Assembly: GCF_918741275.1 (NCBI RefSeq)
Contig: NZ_CAKKNA010000006.1
Span: forward strand, 124,001-188,000
DNA from: Bacillus sp. CECT 9360
GTDB taxonomy: Bacteria > Bacillota > Bacilli > Bacillales > DSM-1321
DNA length: 64,000 nucleotides
Reading direction: 5' to 3'
Below, one piece after another: positions 1-9,663 of this stretch (positions within the stretch are counted from its first letter, which is position 1; each line of letters starts with the position of its first letter). The position numbers and the translations under genes were made by a program. Below the pieces are notes generated by a model. That model was not told where the DNA came from. It searched no databases and saw nothing but the letters and a program-made list of their open reading frames with translations.

Positions 1-1624
1 TATCGGCTTTATAAAACCTTTCAAAGACAAAAGCGAGATCCTCTTCAGGAATACCCGAGCCGGAATCTTTGACATCAACCACAAGCCCATGCCGCTCTTC
101 GCTTCGCTGAATAACTTCAACAGTCCCGCCTTCAGGGGTATGGCGGACGGCATTATCGATTAGGTTTGTCAGAACCTGTTCCACGCGGTCAGGATCAAAC
201 TCCCAGCTAATATTCTCATCCTCCATACGGGTAACAATCTTAATATCCTTTTCTTTAGCAAGCCCATAAAACTTATAGGCGATCCTGTTCAAATAAGGAT
301 GGAGCTCAACAAGATCAAACTTAAGCGTGATGTGCCCCGCCTCCATTCTTCCTAGGTCAAGCAGGTCATTGACAAGGCGCCCCATCCGCAGTGATTCGTC
401 ATAAATCACCTGTGCCATTTCCTTCTTTTCTTCTTCATTTCCGGCAATATCGTCGATAATCGCTTCACTGTATCCCTGAAGCATCGAAATTGGCGTCCTT
501 AGTTCATGCGATACATTGGCGATAAAATCTTTACGCAGTTTGTCCAGTTTACGCTCTTCCGTCATATCGCGGATAATCGTCACAGCTCCGCGTATCGTAT
601 TATTGCTATACAGCGGACTGACAATCAGCACCCAATCGTGCCCCTGGAGGCTTATGCCCCCAACCTGTTCTCTGCCCATTTCTTCGGTTTGATCAAAGAG
701 ATTCATAAGCACGGAAGGAACCGTGTCACCTGTTTCACGGGTAAAACCTTTTTCATAATACCAGCTTTGAAGGAACCGTTCTGCAGGCGGATTCACCTCC
801 AGGATCGTACCATCCTTATTGAAGGTGATGACCCCGTCAGCCATACTGCTTAAAATACTCGCAAGATGCCCCTTTTCCTGATTAAGAGCATTCAGATTGA
901 ATTTCAGCTGTTTCCCCATTTGATTAAAAGCGGTCGCCAGCTCACCGATTTCATCCCGAGTCAGGATCGGTACTTTCGTATCGAATTTTCCTCTAGCGAC
1001 CTCAAAGGCAGCCTCCCGCATTTTACGCAACGGTGCCGTAATTCTCGTAGATAGGAAAAAAGCGAATATGGTCGTCAAAATGATCGCAACGCCCGCAGCG
1101 AGCAAAATAAACTTTGTTGTTGAATCTCTTGCTTCTTCCATGGCATCCAGCGACCGATATAAAAAGATTTCATCGAATTTCCCTTTTAGCTCTAAGGGAA
1201 CTCCTACGACTATCGCCGGGATGTTCTGATTTGTACCGTTTTCAATAGGCAGGGCCATCTCTTTTTTTATCGTTTTCCGCTCAGAAAAAACTTTATCTAA
1301 CTCTTCGTCGCCTCTTAAAAACCCGGGAGTTAACGCAGAATCCGCTTGTTCAGTGGAAAATATGACTTCGTCTCCATCAATGACAAGCATACTAGTTTCT
1401 TCACCAATCATTTGGGAGGCTATTTCCAGTGCCTCGCTCGTATCGGCATGCTGATGTAGAATCTCGACAATTCTATTTCCGCTTTTTGTCAGTTCATTTT
1501 CCACTTCATTAATCTGAAAGTTTTCAAAAAACTCTAATAAAAGGACCGTCAAGATGAATAGAACGAACGACACAAGCAGCAAGATCGTGATCCACAGTTT
1601 CCCGACTACACTTCGCCAAAACAT
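1..1624 (-). CDS. resE: ResE sensor histidine kinase, C-terminus cut by window edge
   Basis: Membrane sensor kinase that phosphorylates ResD in response to oxygen or nitric oxide limitation. The frame read from 1624 gives an N-terminal membrane segment, an extracytoplasmic domain, a second membrane segment, then HAMP, PAS and kinase domains. The H box reads FIANVSHELRTP with the phosphorylated histidine near residue 373, followed by the N box NLIDNAVRHTP and the G1 motif DSGSGIPEEDL. The window ends before the G2 box, so about 50 residues are missing. The ATG shares one base with the resD stop (ATGA arrangement), implying coupled translation. Gene order resA-resB-resC-resD-resE matches B. subtilis. 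Confidence 0.95.
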   Translation of the reverse strand, partial: MFWRSVVGKLWITILLLVSFVLFILTVLLLEFFENFQINEVENELTKSGNRIVEILHQHADTSEALEIASQMIGEETSMLVIDGDEVIFSTEQADSALTPGFLRGDEELDKVFSERKTIKKEMALPIENGTNQNIPAIVVGVPLELKGKFDEIFLYRSLDAMEEARDSTTKFILLAAGVAIILTTIFAFFLSTRITAPLRKMREAAFEVARGKFDTKVPILTRDEIGELATAFNQMGKQLKFNLNALNQEKGHLASILSSMADGVITFNKDGTILEVNPPAERFLQSWYYEKGFTRETGDTVPSVLMNLFDQTEEMGREQVGGISLQGHDWVLIVSPLYSNNTIRGAVTIIRDMTEERKLDKLRKDFIANVSHELRTPISMLQGYSEAIIDDIAGNEEEKKEMAQVIYDESLRMGRLVNDLLDLGRMEAGHITLKFDLVELHPYLNRIAYKFYGLAKEKDIKIVTRMEDENISWEFDPDRVEQVLTNLIDNAVRHTPEGGTVEVIQRSEERHGLVVDVKDSGSGIPEEDLAFVFERFYKAD

Positions 1625-2340
1625 CAGTCATTCATTACTTCGAACTTATACCCGACGCCCCATACCGTAACGATCATTTTTGCGGCGTTTTCTGATATGC
1701 GGTTTAATTTTTCGCGCAATCGTTTTACGTGGGTGTCTACAGTTCGAAGATCTCCAAAAAATTCATAATGCCAGACTTCTTTTAATAATTGCTCGCGGTC
1801 AAATACCTTGTCTGGAGATTTAGCCAGGAAAAACAGCAGTTCATATTCCTTTGGCGTTAACGTTACTTCCTTATCGTCAGCCGTTACTCTGTGCGCATCA
1901 TTATCAATCGTTAAGTGAGGAAAAACGATAACATCCGCCGTGCTGGAATCTGCTTGAATATAACTATTAGTGGCTGAACGGCGAAGCAGCGCTTTTACCC
2001 GCAACACTACTTCTCTTGGACTAAATGGCTTGACAATGTAATCATCTGTTCCCACTTCAAATCCCTGGACCCGGTTCACTTCTTCTCCCTTTGCGGTCAG
2101 CATGATGATAGGGGTCGACTTCTTCTCCCGAATTTCGCGGCATACTTCTATTCCATCCTTACCCGGCATCATGATATCAAGCAAAATCAGATCGTAATCA
2201 CTTTCAAGTGCTTTCATTAACGCGATATTCCCATTTTCCGCTTCATCAATTACGTAACCTTCCCGTTCGAGATACATTCTTAAAAGACGGCGAATCCTTT
2301 CCTCGTCGTCCACTACTAAAATTCTTTGAGCATTCTCCAT
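1624..2340 (-). CDS. resD: ResD response regulator, OmpR family
   Basis: DNA-binding response regulator, partner of ResE, controlling aerobic and anaerobic respiration including the res operon itself. It has 238 residues. The receiver domain spans about 1-120 with acidic pocket D12-D13, phosphoacceptor D55 in LLDIMMPG, a conserved threonine in MLTAKG and lysine in VKPF. A winged-helix effector domain fills about 135-235 and ends with the typical RTVDTHVKRLREKL recognition segment. It is separated from resC by about 257 bases holding a degenerate dispersed repeat, so it may have its own promoter as in B. subtilis, though none is obvious. It overlaps resE by one base. Confidence 0.97.
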   Translation of the reverse strand: MENAQRILVVDDEERIRRLLRMYLEREGYVIDEAENGNIALMKALESDYDLILLDIMMPGKDGIEVCREIREKKSTPIIMLTAKGEEVNRVQGFEVGTDDYIVKPFSPREVVLRVKALLRRSATNSYIQADSSTADVIVFPHLTIDNDAHRVTADDKEVTLTPKEYELLFFLAKSPDKVFDREQLLKEVWHYEFFGDLRTVDTHVKRLREKLNRISENAAKMIVTVWGVGYKFEVMND

Positions 2341-2394
2341 CGATTTACATCTCCTTTTTATTTAGTTTATCACTCATCAGATTGGTGAAAAAGT

Positions 2395-2515
2395 CATACT
2401 TTGCAAAAGAAAAGTGTAGCGCACTGTATATGGACTCGTTTAAAATCACCGAGCTGTGTTGCGGCTCCTGCACAAGTCGCGTCCTGTACGTCGTAGTTTA
2501 AGAAGTTATACTTTT
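2395..2515. repeat. Degenerate copy of the dispersed repeat family, resD-resC gap
   Basis: The segment contains GCGTCCTGTACGTCG followed by AAGAAGTTATACTTTT. This matches the ends of the better copies near 6940-7075 and 9467-9570 (CACGTCCTGTGCGTCG and AAGAAAGTTATACT). The 5' half is eroded. Downstream at about 2525-2580 a weak stem, TACACA with TGTGTA, lies just after the resC stop. Confidence 0.5.
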
Positions 2516-2597
2516 TTAAACAAAGAAAAGAGCCCGAACACCTCTCTACACAAACAGGCTTCGCCGGGATGTGTAGGTGGGGTCAGACCCTTAAAAA

Positions 2598-3776
2598 TTA
2601 TGCATATGAATGCAAGCCAGCGATGACCAGGTTAACAAAAATGAGATTGAACATAATAATTGCGAAACCAATCACTGCGAGCCATGCCGACTTCTCTCCA
2701 TGCCAGCCTCTGGATAGGCGAAGGTGGAGAAATGCCGCATAAAACAACCACGTGATCAATGCCCAGACCTCTTTTGGATCCCAGCCCCAGAATCGGGTCC
2801 AGGCAATCTGCGCCCAGATCATCGCGAAAATCAGCGCTCCCAGCGTAAAAATCGGAAAACCAATCAATACGGAACGATAGCCTATTTCATCCACTAAGTC
2901 CAAATTGATATTTTTTACTAGCGGTTGAAGCATAGCGGAGATCCTTTTTCGTAAGATGATCCTGATTAAACCGTAAAGGACAATACCGCTAAAAATGGAC
3001 CAGATGACCGTATTCAATTTCTTCGCGTTAATAATCGCCGGTACTTCGACAATCGGTTCCATTTTGCCTTCAGTCAACAGTTTTCCTTCATGCGGACCGA
3101 CGAGCGGAGGTAAGGTATATGTCACACCGGCCTCTTTATCTTCTTTGTCAAGATAAGCGAAATCCGCCTTGTAGTCCATTAGCGAGAAAATCGTTGAAAC
3201 AAGAACAAAGCCAAGTGTAATGACCAGAGTCAGGATTGTCGCTTCAAGCCAAAAAGTACTTTTGCTTGATTTCGATTGGTCAACGGATTTTAGCAAATAA
3301 ATCAGCCCCGCCGCAAAGCTGATGGCCAGAATTGCCTGACCAGCTGCCGCGGTCGTTACGTGAATATGAAGCCAATCACTTTGCAGCGCTGGAATCAACG
3401 GCGAAATTTCCCTTGGAAACATACTTGCGTAAGCGATAATGAGTACCGCTACAGGAAGCGTGAATAGTCCAAGAACAGGAGTTTGATAGATAAAATAGAT
3501 AATAATGAATGCACCGACAAGCATCATGCCAAAGAATGTCGTAAATTCGAATAAATTACTGACCGGAGCATGTCCGCTTGCGATCCATCTTGTTATGAAA
3601 TATCCGAGCTGCGCGACAAAGCCGCTGATTGTGAGGATTATCCCGATGATTGCCCATTTGTTTTGTTTCTTTTCTGCTTGTCCCCTTTTATCTTTGATTG
3701 ATCCCGCAAAGAAAAAGGTAGCTACTAAATATAATATAAACGCGATATATAATAAGTTGCTGCTTAGTTGAGCCAC
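2598..3776 (-). CDS. resC: ResC / CcsB cytochrome c biogenesis membrane protein
   Basis: Polytopic heme-handling protein of system II cytochrome c maturation. With ResB it carries heme to the outer face of the membrane for attachment to apocytochromes. The 392 residues contain about eight hydrophobic segments. The C-terminal half carries the tryptophan-rich heme-binding signature [14 protein letters not shown] near residue 330, and the conserved histidines [10 protein letters not shown] (about 138) and [10 protein letters not shown] are visible. Its ATG overlaps the resB stop by one base (both at 3776), which indicates translational coupling inside the resABC operon. Confidence 0.96.
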   Translation of the reverse strand: MAQLSSNLLYIAFILYLVATFFFAGSIKDKRGQAEKKQNKWAIIGIILTISGFVAQLGYFITRWIASGHAPVSNLFEFTTFFGMMLVGAFIIIYFIYQTPVLGLFTLPVAVLIIAYASMFPREISPLIPALQSDWLHIHVTTAAAGQAILAISFAAGLIYLLKSVDQSKSSKSTFWLEATILTLVITLGFVLVSTIFSLMDYKADFAYLDKEDKEAGVTYTLPPLVGPHEGKLLTEGKMEPIVEVPAIINAKKLNTVIWSIFSGIVLYGLIRIILRKRISAMLQPLVKNINLDLVDEIGYRSVLIGFPIFTLGALIFAMIWAQIAWTRFWGWDPKEVWALITWLFYAAFLHLRLSRGWHGEKSAWLAVIGFAIIMFNLIFVNLVIAGLHSYA

Positions 3777-5419
3777 TATTTATCTTCCCCTTTTTTTGAA
3801 GATTTCTCTTCTTGAAGCTGATCACGCGGTTCTTCGATTATCGTATTCTCGATGACCCGGTTTATATCACGCTTCAAACCATGCCAATTTTTGTTCGTAT
3901 GACCTGCGAGCCAAATTTCCCCATCTCTCTTTTGAATCCAGATACGCCGGTGGTTCCAATAAGCACCTTGAACGACACCGATCATAAAAATAAAGCCGCC
4001 GACGGCAAGAACCCACAGCGTCAAATCTTTTCTTATCGTTAAGGAGGAAACGTTCTTTGTCTCTATCCCAGCAAAAGTCATCTTGTAGTCATTTTCACCG
4101 AGCGGCTCCAGGTTTTGTTGGATCGCCACAAAACTGACTTCTCCCTCTGGTTTATCAGGAGTATACATTTTAAAGAAAAATGCCGGGTTATTCGGTATCC
4201 TCGATTTTGTGCCTGGTTCACCGTTTTCCTTATACTCGAAGTCAGGGAAGTAACTTATCAGTTCGACTGAATAGCCTTCCTTTAACTCATATTTCCGTTG
4301 TGGATCGTATAAGTCCACTGTTACCATGCCGAACTTTTCTCCCGATTCCTTATGGGTAAGATTAAGCTTCATTTGATTTAATTCATCGAGTTTGTAATTC
4401 ACCTGATAAATCGCATAATCGTCATGCTTTAGCGGCTGATTAACTTTAATCTGATGATCTTTAACCTTCTTCAGTTCAGGCTCCTCACCGATTACCTGAT
4501 TTCCAACCCTCTCATATAAGCTAACGTTAGATTGGTAGTTCTTCGCAATCGAACCATTCATTTCAATAGCTTCTGAAAAGTTCTCGTTTTCCTTTCCCTT
4601 ATCGTAAACCTCTAGAATGAATTTTTCACTTGAAAGGAAATACTTTCCCTCTGTACCTGGAATCGCTTTCGTTTCCCCTTCACGTATCCAAAGCATCTCG
4701 TCCACGTACATGCCGGGAACAAACCTTAGCATGCCGCCGATCAAGAATATAATCAAGCCGATATGGTTTACATAAGGGCCCCATCTTGAGAAACGTCTTT
4801 TTTCAGCAAGAATATTCCCGTCTTCTATGCGTACATGATACCGATGATTTTCGAGACTGTTTTTAATTTCGTTAAAATCCACGTCTCTATTTTCAGTCTT
4901 CGTAATTCCAAACACGCGCTGTCTTTTCAAAAAACCAGCATGCCTGGATACCTTTTGTTTTTTTAATGACCGGTATAATGGAAAGAAGCGGTCAATGCTT
5001 GCGATAAGGATGGAGGTTCCGATTAAAGCGATTAAAATCAAGTACCACCATGAGCTGTACAGATTATGAAGGCCAAGCTGATAATACAGCTTCCCGAACC
5101 AGCCATATTCCTGTTCATAATGCTGCGCCGGCGGGACTGTCTGCGGTATGTACATTTCCTGTGGCAATATCGTTCCAAGTGCCGAAGCAACCAGTGTGAT
5201 GACAATCAGCCAAACACCGACTTTAACCGAAGAAAAAAAGTTCCATATTTTATCAACGATTGTCTTGTTGTAGGTTTGCGAACGTCTGGCGCTTCCCTCA
5301 TAGCGCATATCAATCACTATATTTTCTATTTGGGATTCGTCCAACAGCCTGCCGCACGCTTCACAGAGGACGGTGCCATGCGGGTTGATATGCCCGCATT
5401 CGCATTTCACTTCATCCAT
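3776..5419 (-). CDS. resB: ResB cytochrome c biogenesis protein with zinc-ribbon N-terminus
   Basis: Membrane component of system II cytochrome c maturation, working with ResC in heme delivery and apocytochrome presentation. It has 547 residues. A short ribbon precedes the membrane part, with cysteines at 6, 8, 19 and 22 (CECGH and CEACG). Transmembrane segments lie near 66-85, 123-145 and 217-235, then comes a large extracytoplasmic domain, and a last membrane helix near 465-487. A charged cytoplasmic tail rich in Lys and Glu ends the protein. It lies 18 bases downstream of resA and overlaps resC by one base. Confidence 0.96.
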   Translation of the reverse strand: MDEVKCECGHINPHGTVLCEACGRLLDESQIENIVIDMRYEGSARRSQTYNKTIVDKIWNFFSSVKVGVWLIVITLVASALGTILPQEMYIPQTVPPAQHYEQEYGWFGKLYYQLGLHNLYSSWWYLILIALIGTSILIASIDRFFPLYRSLKKQKVSRHAGFLKRQRVFGITKTENRDVDFNEIKNSLENHRYHVRIEDGNILAEKRRFSRWGPYVNHIGLIIFLIGGMLRFVPGMYVDEMLWIREGETKAIPGTEGKYFLSSEKFILEVYDKGKENENFSEAIEMNGSIAKNYQSNVSLYERVGNQVIGEEPELKKVKDHQIKVNQPLKHDDYAIYQVNYKLDELNQMKLNLTHKESGEKFGMVTVDLYDPQRKYELKEGYSVELISYFPDFEYKENGEPGTKSRIPNNPAFFFKMYTPDKPEGEVSFVAIQQNLEPLGENDYKMTFAGIETKNVSSLTIRKDLTLWVLAVGGFIFMIGVVQGAYWNHRRIWIQKRDGEIWLAGHTNKNWHGLKRDINRVIENTIIEEPRDQLQEEKSSKKGEDK

Positions 5420-5437
5420 GTAAAAAAACTCCCCGTG

Positions 5438-5968
5438 TTATGGTTTAATTCTCTCCATTTGTTCTTGTATCATTTTCTCTGTCAATTCTCCCTTAATAAA
5501 ATCAACGACCTTGCCATCTTTATCAATAAGGAGCGTTGAAGGAAGCGGATCGATGTCATAAGCCATCCGTACTTCCTCACCTTTATCAATTAAGATAGGA
5601 AATGTCAATTTATGTTTGTCAACAAATGTTTGCACAGCATAATCCGATTCATTGATGTTAACCGCCAATATTTGAACGCCTTGATCTTTATATATTTTAT
5701 ATTGGTTATCCATATAAGGCATTTCCCTTTCACACGGCTTGCACCATGTGCCCCAAAAATTAAGCAGAACACCCTGGCCCTTGTAATCCGAAAGCCGGTG
5801 CTTATTGCCTTCCATGTCGGTAAGCACAAAATCAGGAGGAATGGACCCCATTTTAACCGATGTATCCTGATCTTTTGTGAAATTGGCATATAAAGCGTAC
5901 ACAAGAGCTGCACCCAATAATAGGAGGATAACCGTTCTTAGAACCAGGCGTCGCTTTTTCTTTTCCAT
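5438..5968 (-). CDS. resA: ResA membrane-anchored thiol-disulfide oxidoreductase
   Basis: Extracytoplasmic thioredoxin-like protein that reduces the haem-binding cysteines of apocytochrome c before haem attachment. The open frame runs upstream to 6088, but the ATG at 5968 is preceded by AAGGAG and gives the expected 176-residue protein: a basic start, one membrane anchor (about 9-27) and a thioredoxin fold. The active site is WCKPC with C76 and C79, and the conserved glutamate region CEREMPY follows. First gene of the res operon. A TATAAT lies just upstream, without a good -35 box, as expected for a promoter needing an activator such as ResD. Confidence 0.96.
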   Translation of the reverse strand: MEKKKRRLVLRTVILLLLGAALVYALYANFTKDQDTSVKMGSIPPDFVLTDMEGNKHRLSDYKGQGVLLNFWGTWCKPCEREMPYMDNQYKIYKDQGVQILAVNINESDYAVQTFVDKHKLTFPILIDKGEEVRMAYDIDPLPSTLLIDKDGKVVDFIKGELTEKMIQEQMERIKP

Positions 5969-6062
5969 ACAAATCCCCCTGCTCCTTATTCGTTTGCCCT
6001 CCATTATAACATTTATCAATCTATGGCCTTTGTTTCCATAATTGAAGATTATGTGACAATTC

Positions 6063-6794
6063 TTACGATTTTTTCCCTGCGACAGCAAGAGTCCGCAACT
6101 GTTTTACCTCGTGGGGCGTCAATTCCCTTGAATCACCAGCCGATAAGCCGTGAAGAGTCAAAAAGCCGTAGCGCTCCCGTTTCAGCTTCAACACAGGATG
6201 GCCGATTGCCTCAAACATTCTTCTAACCTGTTGATTCTTCCCTTCATGAATGATAACTTCCACGATCGCGCTCTGCTTTTTCTTATCGATTGAGAGTACC
6301 TTTGTCCTTGCCGGCGCTGTCTTACCGTCTTCAAGTACGATTCCTTTTTCAAGCTTACCTAGATTTTCACGCAATGGAATTCCTTTTATTTTCGCAACGT
6401 AAACCTTATCCACTTCATGTTTTGGATGCATAAGGATATTGGCAAATTCTCCATCATTGGTTAATAGCAACAACCCCGACGTATCGTAGTCCAGCCGACC
6501 TACCGGGTAAATTCTTTCGGTAATTCCCGGGAAGAAATCGGTAACCACCTTTCTGTTCTTATCATCGGAAACAGCCGAAATCACGCCGCGTGGTTTATAT
6601 AGCAGGAAATATACCGGAACTTCCTTTGTAAGCGGGACTCCGCTCACCTCAACCTTATCATTCGGGCCCACTTTTGTACCGAGCTCTTTTACGACTTTCC
6701 CGTTCACCCTTACTTTTCCTTCTGTAATCAAATCCTCCGCTTTTCGCCGGGAAGCGATCCCCGAATGAGCGATAACCTTTTGTAAACGCTCCAT
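6063..6794 (-). CDS. rluB: RluB, 23S rRNA pseudouridine synthase
   Basis: Pseudouridine synthase of the RsuA/RluB family that modifies one uridine in helix 89-90 of 23S rRNA. It has 243 residues. An S4 RNA-binding domain occupies about 1-60 (SGIASRRKAEDLI). The catalytic domain has the family signature GRLDYDTSGLLLLTNDG near residue 100, whose aspartate is the nucleophile, and NQQVRRM near 190. The start ATG has AGAGGTGA 7-8 bases upstream. It lies 94 bases upstream of resA in the same direction, the arrangement known from B. subtilis (ypuL). Confidence 0.95.
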   Translation of the reverse strand: MERLQKVIAHSGIASRRKAEDLITEGKVRVNGKVVKELGTKVGPNDKVEVSGVPLTKEVPVYFLLYKPRGVISAVSDDKNRKVVTDFFPGITERIYPVGRLDYDTSGLLLLTNDGEFANILMHPKHEVDKVYVAKIKGIPLRENLGKLEKGIVLEDGKTAPARTKVLSIDKKKQSAIVEVIIHEGKNQQVRRMFEAIGHPVLKLKRERYGFLTLHGLSAGDSRELTPHEVKQLRTLAVAGKKS

Positions 6795-6937
6795 CTATCT
6801 TCACCTCTTAATTCTACTTTTTGAATTACTTTCATTATGTATGACACAATCATACAATTATCGCACATTATCTTAATCATTAAAAGTTTACCATAGGATT
6901 ATTTCGCCCACCAAAGATTAATTTCTGTAAGAAAAGC

Positions 6938-7075
6938 GGAAGCGCCCTTCAGTAAGGAGGACGACTAAGACCGCCACGTCCTATGGCGACGTCGGCACTA
7001 ACACGTCCTGTGCGTCGGGGCTGGGCACTGTAGCTAGACACCTATCAAAGTAAAGAAAGTTATACTATCTTCTTT
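6938..7075. repeat. Dispersed repeat element, rluB-spmB gap
   Basis: Non-coding copy of the dispersed element. It begins AAAAGCGGAAGCGCCC, has an internal inverted pair around CACGTCC and GACGT, continues CACGTCCTGTGCGTCGGGGC and ends GTAGCTAGACACC then AAAGAAAGTTATACT. The same parts recur in this order at 9467-9570 and in reverse orientation at 42632-42786. It fills most of the 320-base gene-free gap between rluB and spmB. Confidence 0.7.
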
Positions 7076-7080
7076 GAAAA

Positions 7081-7115
7081 AAATAAAGCAAAGTGGCGTT
7101 TCCACCACTTTGCTT
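7081..7115 (-). terminator. Rho-independent terminator of the dacB-spmA-spmB operon
   Basis: An 11-bp stem AAGCAAAGTGG / CCACTTTGCTT (7086-7096 with 7105-7115) touches the spmB stop codon. On the minus strand it is followed by TTTATTTTTTTC. Confidence 0.88.
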
Positions 7116-7651
7116 CATTTAGTTCCAAAGACAAGTGTAACCACAACAATCGCCGCAATAATCCCCACCAAATCTGCGAGCAGGCCGACTTTGACCGCGT
7201 CGCCCATTTTCTTGATCCCGACTGCCCCGAAATAGACAGTCAATACGTAAAAGGTCGTATCCGTGCTTCCCTGTATCGTGGCGGCCAGCCTGCCGATAAA
7301 AGAATCTGGACCATAAACAGAAATTAAATCGCTCGTCATCCCTAATGCCGCAGTCCCTGATATTGGGCGGATGATGGCAAGCGGCAGTATTTCCGCCGGT
7401 ACATGAAGCATCTCTAACAGTGGCCTTAAAAATTGGACAATAAAATCTAGTGCTCCTGAAGCCCGGAAAACGGAAATGGCGACAAGCATCCCCACTAAAA
7501 AGGGAATGATCGAGAATGATATCGAAATCCCCTCTTTGCCACCTTCCACAAATGCCTCATAGGTGGTAACCTTTTTGAAAGTTCCATAGATCATAATAAA
7601 ACAGATTATTAAAGGAATCATCCAAACTGATATGGTCGTCATCCACTGCAA
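7115..7651 (-). CDS. spmB: SpmB spore maturation protein
   Basis: Integral membrane protein needed, with SpmA, for normal dehydration of the spore core. It has 178 residues, mostly hydrophobic, with a nucleoside-transporter gate-like fold (SISFSIIPFLVGMLVAI, then RPISGTAALGM). The start is a TTG with GGGGTG about seven bases upstream. Only one base separates it from the spmA stop, so the two are one translational unit. Expression would follow dacB from its sigma-E-type promoter. Confidence 0.94.
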   Translation of the reverse strand: MQWMTTISVWMIPLIICFIMIYGTFKKVTTYEAFVEGGKEGISISFSIIPFLVGMLVAISVFRASGALDFIVQFLRPLLEMLHVPAEILPLAIIRPISGTAALGMTSDLISVYGPDSFIGRLAATIQGSTDTTFYVLTVYFGAVGIKKMGDAVKVGLLADLVGIIAAIVVVTLVFGTK

Positions 7652-7652
7652 A

Positions 7653-8246
7653 TTATTTCACCCCGTTCCGGGTCCGTTTATGATAATAATAACGATCAAT
7701 CGCGATCGCACCGACAGCTGAAATCGCGGTCGCAATAATCGTAGGAAACACAATATCTGTCGGACTGCTTGAATTGTTTGTTATCCTGATGGCGATTACA
7801 GTAGTCGGAATCAGGGTGATGCTTGACGTATTGATGGCCAGGAACGTAATCATAGATCTGCTGACCGTCGCTTTCCCGCCGTTCAATTCCTTTAACTGTT
7901 CCATCGCCTTTATGCCAAGCGGAGTTGCCGCATTTCCCAGACCAAAAAAATTGGCCATCATGTTTGATAAAATATATCCCATGGCCGGATGATTCGATGG
8001 AATCTCCGGAAAAAGGCGGGTAATAATTGGCCGGAATAATCCTGACAGCTTATCGAGCAGCCCGGCATCCTGGGCGATTTTCATCAGGCCAAGCCAGAAA
8101 ACGAGAATACTCATGAGTCCAAAGGAAAGCGTGATTGCGTCTTTCGCGCTTTTGAAAAGGGCTTCATTTACTTGATCCATCGTTCCATTGATCATGGCAA
8201 ACACTACACCGATGACCGTCATCCCGACCCATAAATAATTAACCAT
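7653..8246 (-). CDS. spmA: SpmA spore maturation protein
   Basis: Membrane protein acting with SpmB in spore core dehydration. It has 197 residues and four to five hydrophobic segments. The gate-domain signature is visible in NMMANFFGLGNAATPLGIKA around residue 90, and the conserved NTSSITLIPTT lies near 135. The ATG overlaps the end of dacB by eight bases, and spmB follows after one base. dacB-spmA-spmB is the order known from B. subtilis. Confidence 0.95.
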   Translation of the reverse strand: MVNYLWVGMTVIGVVFAMINGTMDQVNEALFKSAKDAITLSFGLMSILVFWLGLMKIAQDAGLLDKLSGLFRPIITRLFPEIPSNHPAMGYILSNMMANFFGLGNAATPLGIKAMEQLKELNGGKATVSRSMITFLAINTSSITLIPTTVIAIRITNNSSSPTDIVFPTIIATAISAVGAIAIDRYYYHKRTRNGVK

Positions 8247-9393
8247 TCTGGTTAATCCCCAATATACTCTCGAATATTTCCAACCATCCAGAACCCAACG
8301 ATACCTGTTTGAACGATTCCTTCGCTTCGCCGTAAAAAATCGTTCTGCCGCCTACCTTATCTCCGTTCATATAAATCTCCGCACGGCCGACTTGATCAGG
8401 AAAGTCCCCTTTCTTTTTCCAGGTTTTTTCCGGCTTGAGCAGCTTGATTTTAACATGGACAGCCTCTTTTTCCTCCTCATTCAAAGGATAATAAAAATTG
8501 TTTTTGATATATACATTCCCTTTATAAGGCTTTTGTTTTACTTCTTTAATCGAGCCGGAAGATAAGATTTCCGTATTTTGATAATCCTTAAACGCAGATT
8601 CATACATAAAAATATGATCATTCCAGTCATCCGGTCCATTCAGGGTCACTGCGATTAAATCCAGATCATCCTTGGTTGCTGTCGTAACCAAAGTCCGTTT
8701 CGCCAATTTGGTGTATCCCGTTTTTCCGCCCGTACAATATTCATATAACTGGGTAAGCAGCCGGTTTTTATTTCGCCACACATAATCCCAGTTTTCCATC
8801 GTATTCGGGGCCCGATAAACTTTTGTTCCTGCAATTTTCCTGTATGTATCGTTTTCCATGGCATAACGTGTAAGAAGTGCCATGTCATAAGCTGTTGAGT
8901 AATGATTCTTTGTATTGTCGAGTCCGTGCGGGTTAGAAAAGTTCGTGTTCTTCATGCCGATTTCTTCAGCCTTCTGATTCATCAGCCATACGAATCCTCC
9001 AAGGCTTCCTCCCACATGTTCAGCGATGGCTACGGCAGCATCATTACCGGACCGGAGCATCAGTCCGTATGTTAAATCCTCAAGCTTTATCTTTTCACCG
9101 TTCTTTAAATATAAAGAAGACCCTTCAGTCCCTACAGCATTTGGGCTTACCTTCACGGAATCATCAAGACTACCTGATTCGACGGCAAGAAGGGCGGTCA
9201 TGATCTTGGTAATGCTGGCAATCTTGCTTTTTTCATGGGCATTTTTTTCATAAATAACCCTGCTGCTTCCTTGCTCCAGTAAGATGGCGCTATGAGAACT
9301 GACCGGTAACGCCGCATCCGTTCCGGCAGGATATAAAGAAATAGTTAAAAGAATGATTAAAAAAGCCGATATGCTTTTATATAAAAAATGCAT
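8239..9393 (-). CDS. dacB: DacB, sporulation D-alanyl-D-alanine carboxypeptidase (PBP5*)
   Basis: Low-molecular-weight penicillin-binding protein that trims stem peptides of spore cortex peptidoglycan from the mother cell side. It has 384 residues with a signal peptide at about 1-28. Catalytic motifs are all present: SITK with Ser60 and Lys63, SGN near residue 117, and KTG near 223. A C-terminal beta domain and an amphipathic tail anchor follow. It heads the dacB-spmA-spmB operon. A sigma-E-like promoter lies just upstream, which agrees with the mother-cell role. dacF, a paralogue, lies at 24391-25557. Confidence 0.95.
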   Translation of the reverse strand: MHFLYKSISAFLIILLTISLYPAGTDAALPVSSHSAILLEQGSSRVIYEKNAHEKSKIASITKIMTALLAVESGSLDDSVKVSPNAVGTEGSSLYLKNGEKIKLEDLTYGLMLRSGNDAAVAIAEHVGGSLGGFVWLMNQKAEEIGMKNTNFSNPHGLDNTKNHYSTAYDMALLTRYAMENDTYRKIAGTKVYRAPNTMENWDYVWRNKNRLLTQLYEYCTGGKTGYTKLAKRTLVTTATKDDLDLIAVTLNGPDDWNDHIFMYESAFKDYQNTEILSSGSIKEVKQKPYKGNVYIKNNFYYPLNEEEKEAVHVKIKLLKPEKTWKKKGDFPDQVGRAEIYMNGDKVGGRTIFYGEAKESFKQVSLGSGWLEIFESILGINQNG

Positions 9394-9423
9394 ATATTCT
9401 CCACGTCCTTTGTGTTTTGTACA

Positions 9424-9452
9424 AGTTTATGCGTTAGGACAAGGGTTATGAA
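9424..9452 (-). promoter_or_regulatory. Candidate sigma-E promoter of dacB
   Basis: On the minus strand TTCATAA (9452-9446) and CATAAACT (9431-9424) are 14 bases apart, close to the sigma-E pattern of ATA-rich -35 and CATACAAT -10. They end about 30 bases before the dacB start codon. Confidence 0.5.
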
Positions 9453-9466
9453 TAAAATGCTAAAAA

Positions 9467-9570
9467 GAATAAAAGCGGAAGCACCTTGCAGGATGGCCAA
9501 GCAAGGAACCTCAGCTAAATCCCGTCACGTCCTGTGCGTCGAGGCTAGGCGCTGGAGCTAGATGTAGATA
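9467..9570. repeat. Dispersed repeat element, dacB-sod gap
   Basis: It starts AAAAGCGGAAGCACC, passes through CACGTCCTGTGCGTCGAGGC and ends GCGCTGGAGCTAGATG. The same blocks in the same order occur at 6938-7075. Confidence 0.7.
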
Positions 9571-9619
9571 ACCTCGATAAATTTTCTAAATAAAAATCAA
9601 TTTATAAATACCTTAACAA

Positions 9620-9660
9620 TAAAGAAGATCGACCGGCGAATGCCAATCGATCAATCTTAA
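9620..9660 (-). terminator. Probable terminator downstream of the superoxide dismutase gene
   Basis: Imperfect stem AAGATCGACCGG / CGATCAATCTT, just beyond the sod stop. On the minus strand it is followed by CTTTATTG. Confidence 0.6.
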
Positions 9661-9663
9661 CAG